64,000 bases of DNA, from the NCBI GenBank assembly GCA_963995525.1, contig OZ023206.1:62184994-62248993 (forward strand), written 5' to 3'. The translations under genes were made by a program, and so were the position numbers. This document shows positions 22,776 through 31,232 of the stretch, one piece after another. The stretch's first letter is position 1, and each line of letters begins with the position of its first letter. Source of the DNA: Escarpia spicata (Eukaryota > Annelida > Polychaeta > Sabellida > Siboglinidae). A model generated the notes under the pieces. That model worked only from the letters and a program-made list of their open reading frames with translations. It was not told the origin of the DNA and did no database searches.

Positions 22776-23654
22776 CTGTTCCTAGAGGTTGTCTACTTAT
22801 TTGACATGTTCTGTCGTATGTTGTAGACGCCTCCTCGGTCATACGAGTCAGTTCTCTCAACCCCCGTGCGTGGTGTGAAACGTCGACTGTCGTTTAATGA
22901 CGAGGCAAGTGCCATTTACGTGGGGTCATGTGCATGGTCTAGTGATCAGGATAATGATGATGTTGCTAACGATGGTGATTTTGATAGTGAGTTCTCTGAC
23001 TACGACGAGAGTCGGAGACCTAGTGAATTACAGGAGGCAGTAGAGAGAGCAATTCAGAAACGAACGGAGTACATGATAGATGACGACTTATTTATAGCCT
23101 GTATAACCACTGCATGCATTCGTCAGGTAGCCGAAGGACTGTACCTTCGCTACGCGAACGTTCACGAAGACGTGTATAAAGTAGATCGTTCGCGTATATT
23201 TCATGCTTTTGATATGGCAGTATCCGATTTGGTGTGCGAATCACGCGCACCGTGGTTTGCTCGTGATGTCGTGTCACGAGTGAAAACGAGTCTCCGTAGT
23301 CGTGGTATAACCGTGTCGGATGAGACGGAAGACGAATCACCGAAGGCGCCGCAGCCCTGGTACCTACAAGACGACGAGCCGGGAAGACAGGTCTGGTGCT
23401 CCGAGCTGATGACGGTAGCGTGCGACGCTATCGTTCGGTTCGTGAGCAACGAATTGTGGCGCACTTTCGAAAGTGAGACAAACACCATCTACCTGGTACG
23501 TAGCCATCTGATTCAAGACACCGTGAAATGTGCAGTACACCATTACAGGTTTATGGTGGACACACCGAAGCGGGCACGTGACATCATAACACGTGTGCAA
23601 GCCATCCTGCGTGTGCGCGGTATACCTCTCCTGGATGAGGAAACACCCTGCTAA
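21948..23654 (+). CDS. Putative spliced product: 17-aa leader plus duplicated-domain acidic protein
   Basis: The body frame opens exactly after an in-frame TAG that forms the acceptor TATGTTGTAG (ending 22,826) and runs to the TAA at 23,654, 275 codons. It has no ATG until codon 82 (23,070). A spliced leader is therefore likely. The donor CAA|GTAAGT at 21,998/21,999 is phase 0 and matches the phase-0 acceptor, giving about 292 residues. The body has an acidic N-terminal region (SSDQDNDDVANDGDFDSEFS). Then come two tandem copies of an about 75-residue, probably helical unit: the first ends AFDMAVSDLVCESRAPWFAR / VVSRVKTSLRSRGITVSDE, the second ends DIITRVQAILRVRGIPLLDE. No known domain recognised. 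Translation from 23,070 without a leader is the alternative. Confidence 0.6.
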
Positions 23655-24202
23655 TGTTGTTGTTATTGTGTTGTCAGGTCAGCGCTGCCCCCTCTAGCGG
23701 ACTAGCTCTCATTCAAAGAGCGTACGATGAGAAGCCGCTAGAGTGGGCGCCTAGAAAAAGACACCGGCACCACACCCCACTGCGTCAGACTCTCCTGACG
23801 CATCTAAACGCCCAGCGTCACGTGACGACTCTGCAAATGTCGTGTGAGGATGCAACACCACCGCCACCGTCCGACGAATCATTGAACATGATTTGCGATG
23901 ATGACGATACATCCGAATACGAGACACTCCGAACGGATGATTCAACCCTCGATATAGCCACCGACGGACATATCGTGTGGTCCAAGACGGACACGACGAT
24001 GCCGTGGACACATCCGGTGCTGTTTGGTGGCGTACAGGACCTGGAACTAAATATCCAGAGTTTAGCGGCGGTCCTGTTCGTCACCAAACGATGTAACCTC
24101 GACACGGCTGTGCAGACGATTTGCCGCGAACTGGCACGGAACATTGAGTCCGCTGAGCACGTTGCCTATATCACGGACTCACTGCAGAAGCGTCTGCAGT
24201 GA
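21948..24202 (+). CDS. Putative spliced product: 17-aa leader plus 174-residue body
   Basis: The body frame runs from 23,678 to 24,202. It has an ATG at 23,654, but the codons from there to 23,677 are the pyrimidine-rich GTTGTTATTGTGTTGTCAG, a typical acceptor. A phase-0 exon starting at 23,678 (VSAAPSSGLALIQRAYDEK) fits the same phase-0 donor at 21,998, giving about 191 residues. The body has an acidic low-complexity middle (MICDDDDTSEYETL) and a helical C-terminus (TAVQTICRELARNI...DSLQKRL) that may be a degenerate third copy of the unit duplicated in the neighbouring protein. No known domain recognised. Direct translation from 23,654 (182 residues) is the alternative. Confidence 0.55.
22439..22730 (+). 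repeat. Tandem array of about 81-bp units, about 3.5 copies
   Basis: Units contain CTGACAGTGACTCACTGTTA, GGTGGCGCC, TAGTATAGAGAGAGGCTG and TTCCTAACTGCCGTAAGAGG. The first unit starts in the stop-codon region of the OB-fold gene. Each unit carries a CTAAC (branch-point-like) and a GTAAGA (donor-like) sequence plus GGCGCC palindromes. The array lies within the putative intron. Confidence 0.85.
22719..22773. repeat. (AG)n microsatellite
   Basis: About 50 bp of uninterrupted GA repeat after the 81-bp array, still inside the putative intron. Confidence 0.95.
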
Positions 24203-24208
24203 CGACAA

Positions 24209-24250
24209 GAGGAAATGCGCCCCTACGCTATAGCTGGGGTTATAGGCGCC
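24209..24250 (+). repeat. Shared 3' motif with GGCGCC hairpin potential, copy 1
   Basis: GAGGAAATGCGCCCCTACG ... GGGGTTATAGGCGCC lies directly behind the last stop codon of the OB-fold transcription unit. A second copy follows the PolB stop codon (28,948-28,987). GCGCC and GGCGC can pair. Confidence 0.75.
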
Positions 24251-24320
24251 GCTTGTCTGTCACTGTAGGCGCTTAGCTTAGCTTTCTTGTATACTCGCTT
24301 TTTTAATTTGTAATTCGACG

Positions 24321-24326
24321 AATAAA
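24321..24326 (+). terminator. Polyadenylation signal of the OB-fold transcription unit
   Basis: AATAAA followed within 25 bp by TGTATGTATGTAA. It is placed to serve the unspliced OB-fold mRNA and both putative spliced mRNAs. Confidence 0.65.
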
Positions 24327-24439
24327 GATGTATGTATGTAATCCAGGAATTCGGTGTCTGTTGTTCTTGTCATAGCTCGTTACGATCGATGAATACATAC
24401 CCCTCCGTTTATATACACGCACACTCATACAAGCTCCTA

Positions 24440-24463
24440 TGACGTCACACTAGACTATATAGG
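24440..24463 (+). promoter_or_regulatory. PolB promoter: CRE palindrome and TATA box
   Basis: TGACGTCA (24,440-24,447) is a perfect CREB/ATF-type site. CTATATAGG (24,455-24,463) is a TATA-like box 41 bp before the PolB ATG. The same TGACGTCA is present in the terminal repeat of Polinton B (about 16,564-16,571). Confidence 0.6.
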
Positions 24464-24503
24464 CGCGTACAAGGATCTCCTATCCTTCAGTTGTAGGTAG
24501 ACG

Positions 24504-27500
24504 ATGAAGCAGCACACGTGTCGTCACTGTGGTCTCGTGCTCGATACACACGCAGACATACAACGCCACATAGACCAAACGCATACATCAACACACGACG
24601 ATGATCATGCTTACAGTAAACCAGCGCCACGAGTGGTGCCATCAAAAAGTACTAGGCACCCCTGTTCGAGATGTGGAAGAGACTTCACGAGACGTGACAA
24701 CCTGCTACGTCACAACAGGCAACCTTGTGACACCTCACAAAAAACACTACACCGCTGCGAGATATGTGCACGTGAGTTCACGAAACGTAAGAACCTGGTA
24801 CATCATATCAAGACGGTATGCAGCCGCCTTAGGGAAGTGAGCGAGCCACCCCTACGCAAACGAGCGAGATGCGCAGAGCGACCACGTGTGAGTGGCGACG
24901 ATGACGACCCGATACAACCACCGCCCCAACTCCCTTTCGCCGATACTCTATCGAGGGAACTACGAGACGTCGTCCGAGAGCACTGGATGACCATCCGAAA
25001 CCACGAGGCTAGAGGACCCGTGCAATCCAGGTACAATTACAGAGTATCGACACTGGACACAAGCGCTCTAGAACCGTCACTGAAGACCATGTTCCGCGAA
25101 CAGACGCACGCCTTTAAGATTAATCTTAGTTATGGTTTTGTTCTAAGGAACAAGATCACGAACAGGTACAGGTATTATCATTCGTCTTGTAACTGTTGCG
25201 GACGTTACCTCGACGAGCCGTGTCTGATCACAAACACTGCAGACTTTGATGCGTTTCTGGAACGCATCCGAGAAACAGACGTGCTGCAGTGGGTCATCAA
25301 TCAGCGTCCGGATAGTCAATGGGTGTGCGAGGTGGTCACGAATGTCACCTTCTTCGTCAATCACATCGTAGATCATCCGATAGGATGTGTGGATATCACA
25401 CTACCGAGCTACATCAAACGAAACAAAGCCATCATCGGATTGGAAAGAGACCCCGTCAACAATACAAAGTACACCGACAATCTGTGTCTCTTCCGGTGTC
25501 TGGCTCTGCATCGTGGATGCGACCGATACCACCTGGAACCCGCCGTGAAGCTACTCTACGCGAAGTACGACTGTGACGGAGTGGCAATGAAAGACTTTGA
25601 CGGGGTGGTAATGAAGGACTTTGACGGGGTGACAATGGACGATATCTATCGCGTCGAGACCACCTTTGAGACCAACGTGTGCGTCTACAAACTCGTCGAA
25701 CCGGAAGAAGAAGGCGGAAAGGTGACTGCCGAACTCGTACGCCGGTCCTTGTGTCACTATCCCGAAACGATGTACGTCAATCTTCACGAGACACACTGTT
25801 CCTACATACAAGACGTGAACATGTACTGTCACTCTTATCGATGTAGGAAGTGTGGCGACTCGCTATGGAAAGACGCACACAAACTAGAACGGCACGAACG
25901 CGGGTGTACGGGAGGCGTGCGAAAGATCTATCCCGGTGGTGTCTATCATCCGTCGCCGACAGTCTTCCAGTGCTTGGACGACGAAAACATTCACGTTAGC
26001 GAGTGTTTGCGTTACTATCCGTATCGCGCCACCTTCGACTTCGAGTCCTGGTTCGATACGTCACAGCTTCCGTCGGACAGCGCCAAAGTCCACTGGGTGG
26101 CTCGTCACGTACCGTTGAGCGTGTCCCTGGCGAGTAACGTACCCGGATTCGAACAGGTACAATGTCTGATCACGGACGGTGACAGCAACAAGTTGGTAGC
26201 CAACATGATGGGTATCCTTCAGACGATGAGCGAAGCAGCCTACGACACCATCGTAGACAGTTACGAGGGTACACTACTCGAAATCGGGGAGGCTATCACG
26301 ACGTGGGACGAACAGGAGGCATCCGCTGCAGAAGGAGACGACAACGAGTCACGACGAAAACCGACCAATCCCTACAAAACTCTCATGGGTCAATTGTACG
26401 GTTGGCTTCATCAGTTGCCCGTCATCGGCTTCAACTCGAGCAGGTACGATCTGAACGTCGTCAAACAGTTCCTGGTACCCTACTTCCTGTCCGAAAAGGC
26501 ACCAACAGAGGACGGGGAGGAGGAGGAGGAGGAGGAGGAGGAGAGGAAGGATGCAGGGACGTTTCACGTGATCAAACGCGGCAACACGTTTATGTGTCTA
26601 TCGACGGACGACCTCAAATTCCTCGATATGACTCATTATATCGCCCCTGGATTCTCGTACGACAAGTACCTGAAAGCGTACGGTTGCGAGGTCACGAAAG
26701 GTCACTTCCCGTACGAATACATGGACAGCTTGGAGAGACTCGACGACACCGTTCTACCTCCCAAAGAGGCCTTCTTCAGTCGACTGAAGAACGAAGGTAT
26801 ATCCGACGACGACTACATGCGATGTCGGAAGGTGTGGCGAGACAACGACATGGAGACTCTACGAGACTTTCTCGTCTGGTATAACAACAGGGACGTCGTA
26901 CCGTTCTTGGAAGCCATCGACAAACAGTTCGACTTCTACCAACACCGCGGTATCGACATGTTCAAACAAGGGATCAGTATACCTGGTTTGACCTTGTCCT
27001 ATCTGTTCACCTACGTACCGAAGAGGACGTTCTTTACGCTCTTCAACGAGACGAACAAGGACGTCCACCAGCTCGTCAGAGAGAACATCGTCGGAGGACC
27101 GTCACTCATATTCACCAGACACCACGAGAAGGGGGTCACGAAGATACGTCGTAACGACTACGGTGATGCGGCTCGAACGTGTCAGTCCATCGTCGGCTAT
27201 GATGCGAATGCATTGTATCTGTGGTCGATATCGCAAGAGATGCCAACGGGATGGTACACGCGACGACGGGAAGAGAAGGAGTTCCGACCCGAAGCGGCAC
27301 AGCCCACAGGTCAGATGGCTGCCGAATGGCTGACGTGGGAGTCCGAAAGCACGGGACTCGCCTTACGACACCAGACCAACGGTCGAGAGAAGCGCATCGG
27401 TAAACTATCGGTGGACGGTTGGTGTAGCGAAACGAAGACGGCCTATCAATTTCACGGGTGCTACTATCACGGTTGTCCGTGTACCGGTCGTGAGGTCAAC

Positions 27501-28949
27501 GAGGTCAACGGGAAACCCATGACGCAACTGCTCGCCGAAACGCAAAAGAACACGACCTATCTTCGACACTTTGTGAGTGTCGTCGAGATGTGGGAATGCG
27601 AGTGGAAGGTCGCGAGACGCGATCCGTGCGTGAAACAGTTTCTGGACGTTCGACAACGTCGTCGACACGTGCGCTGGAAAATGACGACACAACAGATCCT
27701 GACAGGGGTGCGCAACGGTAGCGTGTTCGGTATGATTCAGTGCGACATACGTGTACCGGAGGTACTGCGCGCGCACTTTGCCGAGATGCAGCCCATCTTC
27801 AAGAACATTCACCTGACCCGCCACGACCTCGGACCGTTCATGCGTCGCTACGCTGAAGAACACGACATCATGGCGACTCCGCGTCGCATGCTCGTCGGGA
27901 GTTATCGTGGAGATAAGATCTTGCTCGCCACACCTCTCTTGCGTTGGTACCTCGCGCACGGACTCGAGGTGACGCACGTCTACCAGGTCATCGAGTACAC
28001 CCCGGTCGCCTGCTTCCGACGATTCGGCGAGGCGGTGTCCACCGCACGTCGCGAAGGAGACGCCCATCCCGACAAGGCTATGATCGCGGATACCAACAAA
28101 CTTATGGGCAATTCTTCCTATGGGAAATTTATCACCAACGTCGATAAGCACCGCGAAGTCACCTACTGCACGGAGAAGAGCGCATCGTCCGCGATCAACA
28201 ATCGTCGCTTCCGTCAACTCGACGTCGTCACCGCCGATGCGTACGAGATCGAAATGCACAAGCGTACCGTCAAATACGCTCTGCCTACGCACGTAGGATT
28301 CTTCGTGTTGCAGTGGGCCAAACTGCGCATGTTGGAGTTCTACTACGACTTCATGATCAGGTACGTGGATCGTCCGCTGTTCGAGTACTGCGAAACCGAT
28401 ACGGATAGCGCCTATTTGGCTCTAGCCGGAGAGTCCGTCGACGACCTCGTGACCCCAGCACTACGCGACCACTACTATCGTCACCGCTCCGAATGGCTAC
28501 CGTCCGAATGTTGCGACGATCATCGGAACGACTACATACGCTGTCGCCTGGCCGGACGTCCGTGGAACGGCACCGAGGCGTGTTGCAAGGCGCGCAAGGC
28601 GTACGATAAGAGAACACCTGGACTCTTCAAGGTCGAATGGTCCGGCGACTGTTTCCTGGGACTGTGCAGCAAGACCTACTATTGTTCGGGTACGGTCGAT
28701 AAATACACCACCAAAGGACTGAACAAACGACTCAACGCCATCGACAAGCAGGCGTTCCTGGACGTGCTGACCAGTCGTCGTAGTGGCAGCGGAGTGAACC
28801 GTGGGTTCCGGGTCAATCACTCGTCCGTGCTGACGTACACCCAGGAACGCGCGGCGTTGACCTACTTCTATGCCAAGCGCGTGGTCAACGAGGACGGATC
28901 ACCACGGGTCCGGTGGACGTGTAACACCGAACCACTGCTGACACGATGA
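24504..28949 (+). CDS. Protein-primed family B DNA polymerase with N-terminal zinc-finger array
   Basis: 1481 residues, single exon. The N-terminus has three zinc fingers: Cys6/Cys9/His22/His27, Cys54/Cys57/His70/Cys75 and Cys85/Cys88/His101/Cys106. A further Cys pair (CRKCGDSLW) comes before the exonuclease domain. Exonuclease motifs are FDFESWFDT (about 510), FNSSRYDLNV (about 642) and YNNRDVVPFLE (about 792). Polymerase motifs are YDANALYLW (motif A, about 898), GNSSYGKF (motif B, about 1201) and DTDSAYL (motif C, about 1297), followed by KRTPGLFKVEW and the KTYYC/KGLNKR region. This is the replicase of the element and would start synthesis from a terminal protein on its ends. A Glu-rich run (about 672-681, GGAGGA repeat) and a DFDGV-type repeat (about 358-376) are low-complexity insertions. 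All catalytic motifs are intact. Confidence 0.96.
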   Translation: MKQHTCRHCGLVLDTHADIQRHIDQTHTSTHDDDHAYSKPAPRVVPSKSTRHPCSRCGRDFTRRDNLLRHNRQPCDTSQKTLHRCEICAREFTKRKNLVHHIKTVCSRLREVSEPPLRKRARCAERPRVSGDDDDPIQPPPQLPFADTLSRELRDVVREHWMTIRNHEARGPVQSRYNYRVSTLDTSALEPSLKTMFREQTHAFKINLSYGFVLRNKITNRYRYYHSSCNCCGRYLDEPCLITNTADFDAFLERIRETDVLQWVINQRPDSQWVCEVVTNVTFFVNHIVDHPIGCVDITLPSYIKRNKAIIGLERDPVNNTKYTDNLCLFRCLALHRGCDRYHLEPAVKLLYAKYDCDGVAMKDFDGVVMKDFDGVTMDDIYRVETTFETNVCVYKLVEPEEEGGKVTAELVRRSLCHYPETMYVNLHETHCSYIQDVNMYCHSYRCRKCGDSLWKDAHKLERHERGCTGGVRKIYPGGVYHPSPTVFQCLDDENIHVSECLRYYPYRATFDFESWFDTSQLPSDSAKVHWVARHVPLSVSLASNVPGFEQVQCLITDGDSNKLVANMMGILQTMSEAAYDTIVDSYEGTLLEIGEAITTWDEQEASAAEGDDNESRRKPTNPYKTLMGQLYGWLHQLPVIGFNSSRYDLNVVKQFLVPYFLSEKAPTEDGEEEEEEEEERKDAGTFHVIKRGNTFMCLSTDDLKFLDMTHYIAPGFSYDKYLKAYGCEVTKGHFPYEYMDSLERLDDTVLPPKEAFFSRLKNEGISDDDYMRCRKVWRDNDMETLRDFLVWYNNRDVVPFLEAIDKQFDFYQHRGIDMFKQGISIPGLTLSYLFTYVPKRTFFTLFNETNKDVHQLVRENIVGGPSLIFTRHHEKGVTKIRRNDYGDAARTCQSIVGYDANALYLWSISQEMPTGWYTRRREEKEFRPEAAQPTGQMAAEWLTWESESTGLALRHQTNGREKRIGKLSVDGWCSETKTAYQFHGCYYHGCPCTGREVNEVNGKPMTQLLAETQKNTTYLRHFVSVVEMWECEWKVARRDPCVKQFLDVRQRRRHVRWKMTTQQILTGVRNGSVFGMIQCDIRVPEVLRAHFAEMQPIFKNIHLTRHDLGPFMRRYAEEHDIMATPRRMLVGSYRGDKILLATPLLRWYLAHGLEVTHVYQVIEYTPVACFRRFGEAVSTARREGDAHPDKAMIADTNKLMGNSSYGKFITNVDKHREVTYCTEKSASSAINNRRFRQLDVVTADAYEIEMHKRTVKYALPTHVGFFVLQWAKLRMLEFYYDFMIRYVDRPLFEYCETDTDSAYLALAGESVDDLVTPALRDHYYRHRSEWLPSECCDDHRNDYIRCRLAGRPWNGTEACCKARKAYDKRTPGLFKVEWSGDCFLGLCSKTYYCSGTVDKYTTKGLNKRLNAIDKQAFLDVLTSRRSGSGVNRGFRVNHSSVLTYTQERAALTYFYAKRVVNEDGSPRVRWTCNTEPLLTR

Positions 28950-28987
28950 GGAAATGCGCCCCTACGTCAGTTGGGGTTATAGGCGCC
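28948..28987 (+). repeat. Shared 3' motif with GGCGCC hairpin potential, copy 2
   Basis: Starts in the PolB stop codon region: GAGGAAATGCGCCCCTACG ... GGGGTTATAGGCGCC, the same as 24,209-24,250 with a small change in the loop. Confidence 0.75.
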
Positions 28988-29078
28988 TCTAGCTGTCACG
29001 CGGTTAGTAGGTGGGAGACACACGAAAAAAATAACACTATTTAGTCAGATACCCCGCAATCGATAGTCATAACGCAGC

Positions 29079-29243
29079 ATGTCACGGACGGGAACGGTCG
29101 TAGCTGTAGCACTAGTGGGAATACTCGGTCTGTACGTCTTGTACGTCTTGTTCCGCGATCCCTTCCTTCGTTGGTGTGACGGAGGTGTCGTCGTAGTATC
29201 TAACAGCACAGTGGACAACGTGTCGAACAGCGACTACTACTAG
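29079..29243 (+). CDS. 54-residue single-pass membrane peptide
   Basis: ATG 29,079 opens a 54-codon frame ending TAG at 29,241-29,243. That stop touches the ATG of the ATPase (TAGATG), a compact arrangement that supports real coding. Residues 6-24 are strongly hydrophobic (TVVAVALVGILGLYVLYVL), followed by a basic/aromatic segment and a polar tail with NST. No family recognised. In this position it could be a virion or virus-exit membrane protein, but that is a guess. Confidence 0.55.
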   Translation: MSRTGTVVAVALVGILGLYVLYVLFRDPFLRWCDGGVVVVSNSTVDNVSNSDYY

Positions 29244-29780
29244 ATGGACACGCGATGGAAACACCCCTTCACCTGTATCGTCGCGGGTCCGACGGGATGC
29301 GGTAAGAGCACGTTCGTGATGCGTCTGCTACGTCACGCCGCGACGATTATCGATCCGCCTCCAGAGAAGATCACGTGGTGTTACGGCGTATGGCAGAGTG
29401 CCTACGTCGACAACGACCTGATACGCTTCGAGGAAGGCTTGCCGAGCGGTGCGTTCGATGCGTCGACTCGTAACCTCGTGGTCATCGATGATCTGATGGC
29501 GGAAACGGACGAACGGGTCACGACCTTGTTCACGAAAAAGAGTCATCACCAGAACACGTCCGTACTGTATCTCGTGCAGAACCTGTTTCCGAAGAACAAG
29601 GAGAGTCGTACGATCAGTCTGAACACACACTACATGGTAATCTTCAAGAATCCTCGCGACGCGTCACAGATCGGACACTTGGCGCGACAGATGTATCCGG
29701 GACGCCTGAAGTATGTACAGGAAGCGTTCCGAGACGCCACGACGCCTCCGTACGGTTATCTCCTCGTCGATCTGAAATAG
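29244..29780 (+). CDS. Genome-packaging ATPase (FtsK/HerA, A32-like)
   Basis: 178 residues, typical of the compact Polinton ATPase. Walker A is GPTGCGKST (15-23) and Walker B is NLVVIDDLM (about 77-85). The motif LYLVQNLF and a C-terminal QIGHLARQMYP follow. In related viruses this enzyme pumps the DNA into the preformed capsid. It sits upstream of two Polinton genes of unknown role and the integrase, all on the same strand. A truncated homologue starts at 54,501 in Polinton B. Intact. Confidence 0.93.
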   Translation: MDTRWKHPFTCIVAGPTGCGKSTFVMRLLRHAATIIDPPPEKITWCYGVWQSAYVDNDLIRFEEGLPSGAFDASTRNLVVIDDLMAETDERVTTLFTKKSHHQNTSVLYLVQNLFPKNKESRTISLNTHYMVIFKNPRDASQIGHLARQMYPGRLKYVQEAFRDATTPPYGYLLVDLK

Positions 29781-29918
29781 GACACGCCCGACGACATGCG
29801 TCTGCGCACGGGCGTCCTTCCGAACGACGGTGTCCAGTACGTGTACCAACCCAAAGTATAAGACATCCGCGCGCACGCCTCGTCCCTTCAGTCGCAGTAT
29901 GATCGTGAAGACAACAGC

Positions 29919-30293
29919 ATGTCCGAACTCGTGAAGAAACACCTCCTCTGCATACAGACGCTGAACAGGTACAAGAGCACGAAATTGAGACGGGCTATCA
30001 TCAGAAACGCCGACGCCGATCTGTTGTGTGCACTAGCCGAGTGTGCCTACAACATATTGAAGAAGAACGTGCCCTTGACCGAAGCGCAGAGACGCGCTCT
30101 GAGTGTGTACAAAACAAACCTACGCGCTTTGGCAAAGAGAGACGCGCCGGCAGCGAGGAGACGTCGCATCTTGCTACGCGGTAACAACCAGGGCGGCGGC
30201 GGACAGACCGGTGGTGGTTTCCTGTCGGCGCTGCTGGCACCTTTGGCTGGTGCGGTCTTTCTACCCTTGCTAAAACAGGTGCTACTCAAGTAG
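29919..30293 (+). CDS. Conserved Polinton protein of unknown function (124 aa), Gly-rich and hydrophobic C-terminus
   Basis: Begins MSELVKKHLL; helical middle with LCALAECAYNILKKNVPL; basic run ARRRRILLRG; then GGGGQTGGG and a hydrophobic tail (FLSALLAPLAGAVFLPLLKQ). Small proteins of this layout sit next to the ATPase in many Polintons, as I know the family. The Gly-rich stretch before an amphipathic/hydrophobic tail could be a maturation site and a membrane-active segment, but this is inference. It is six bases upstream of the next ATG. Confidence 0.75.
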   Translation: MSELVKKHLLCIQTLNRYKSTKLRRAIIRNADADLLCALAECAYNILKKNVPLTEAQRRALSVYKTNLRALAKRDAPAARRRRILLRGNNQGGGGQTGGGFLSALLAPLAGAVFLPLLKQVLLK

Positions 30294-30299
30294 ACGACG

Positions 30300-31100
30300 A
30301 TGGAACACACACGGAAGATGGCTTTGGTAGATCCACGACTGTTGGATAGTCTACGCGCACCTGCACCGACGGATACCCTAGGTCGCAAAGTACAGGTGCT
30401 CGACGACGAAATGAAAGTCATACTCGACAGACAAGATCTCGCCGACGGTGACAAGGTCGTCATGTATAATCAAGTGTTGCAACGTCACAACGCGTTGGCC
30501 GATCGACGCGTGCGCGAACCAGTACGCGTGATGACGGTCAACAAGGACACGATGGTCACAGCGGCGGCGGGGGCGGGGGCGGCGGCGGCGGCGGCGGACC
30601 CGACCCCGCCAGAGGCGGGGGCGACAGGTATGGAAGCGGCGGTGACGGCAGGTATGGAAGCGGACGTCGTCGACAGCGTTCCCAAGGCACTGCGGACCAA
30701 AGCTAGACTACTGATGGAACGTCTGAAACGAGACGTCGTGTGGAATGCACGCGGAGAGCTCATGCACAAAGGTGTGGCGGTACCCGGAAGTAACGTGGTG
30801 GACCTCGTGAACGATCTGTTGCGTCAACGCAAGACCGTTGCCAGTCCGACGGGGTGGCAGGTGTTTACGCGTCAACTCGGCACCATGAACCTACCCATGG
30901 AGTTGGTGGGTAACGAGGTCAGGAGACTGGCCATTCAACGGGAACAAAGGAGGAGTGCCGTAGCAGGAGCGGCCACACGATCGGTCGGTAGAGCGCGTCG
31001 ATCGCTGCAGTGGACACCCCTCACTCGGAGCCGAATGAGTCCGTCCACTCTACCTACGCCACCGGCCTCGACTAGTAAGGGATGGGAGGATCTCAGATAA
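30300..31100 (+). CDS. Conserved Polinton protein of unknown function (266 aa)
   Basis: Starts MEHTRKMALVDPRLLDSL, then a helical region (LDDEMKVILDRQDLADGDK), an Ala-rich low-complexity stretch (about 82-102), a conserved-looking block (WNARGELMHKGVAVPGSN, VVDLVNDLLRQRK) and a basic tail. No enzymatic motif seen. The head has a relative in Polinton B at 54,656-55,083, where it is joined to a zinc finger that is missing here. A structural or DNA-associated role would fit the gene order, but nothing in the sequence proves it. Confidence 0.75.
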   Translation: MEHTRKMALVDPRLLDSLRAPAPTDTLGRKVQVLDDEMKVILDRQDLADGDKVVMYNQVLQRHNALADRRVREPVRVMTVNKDTMVTAAAGAGAAAAAADPTPPEAGATGMEAAVTAGMEADVVDSVPKALRTKARLLMERLKRDVVWNARGELMHKGVAVPGSNVVDLVNDLLRQRKTVASPTGWQVFTRQLGTMNLPMELVGNEVRRLAIQREQRRSAVAGAATRSVGRARRSLQWTPLTRSRMSPSTLPTPPASTSKGWEDLR

Positions 31101-31232
31101 AAGAGGCGCACCGTCTCGATTCGCCGACATAATGTGCGATTCACAGGATAGTCTACATCGTCTGTATACCGGTGTCGCTTACGCCGCACTTCCCATCGTG
31201 TGTGGTATCATCGGTGATTATATCATACGATC

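Noticed and set aside
22866..22868. GTG as start codon of the duplicated-domain protein
   Set aside because: GTG starts are not expected in animal mRNAs, and the frame is open up to a good acceptor at 22,826, so splicing explains it better.
27405..28292. Long minus-strand frame (295 codons) opposite PolB
   Set aside because: Antisense to a polymerase with intact motifs; the frame is open because of the codon usage of PolB.
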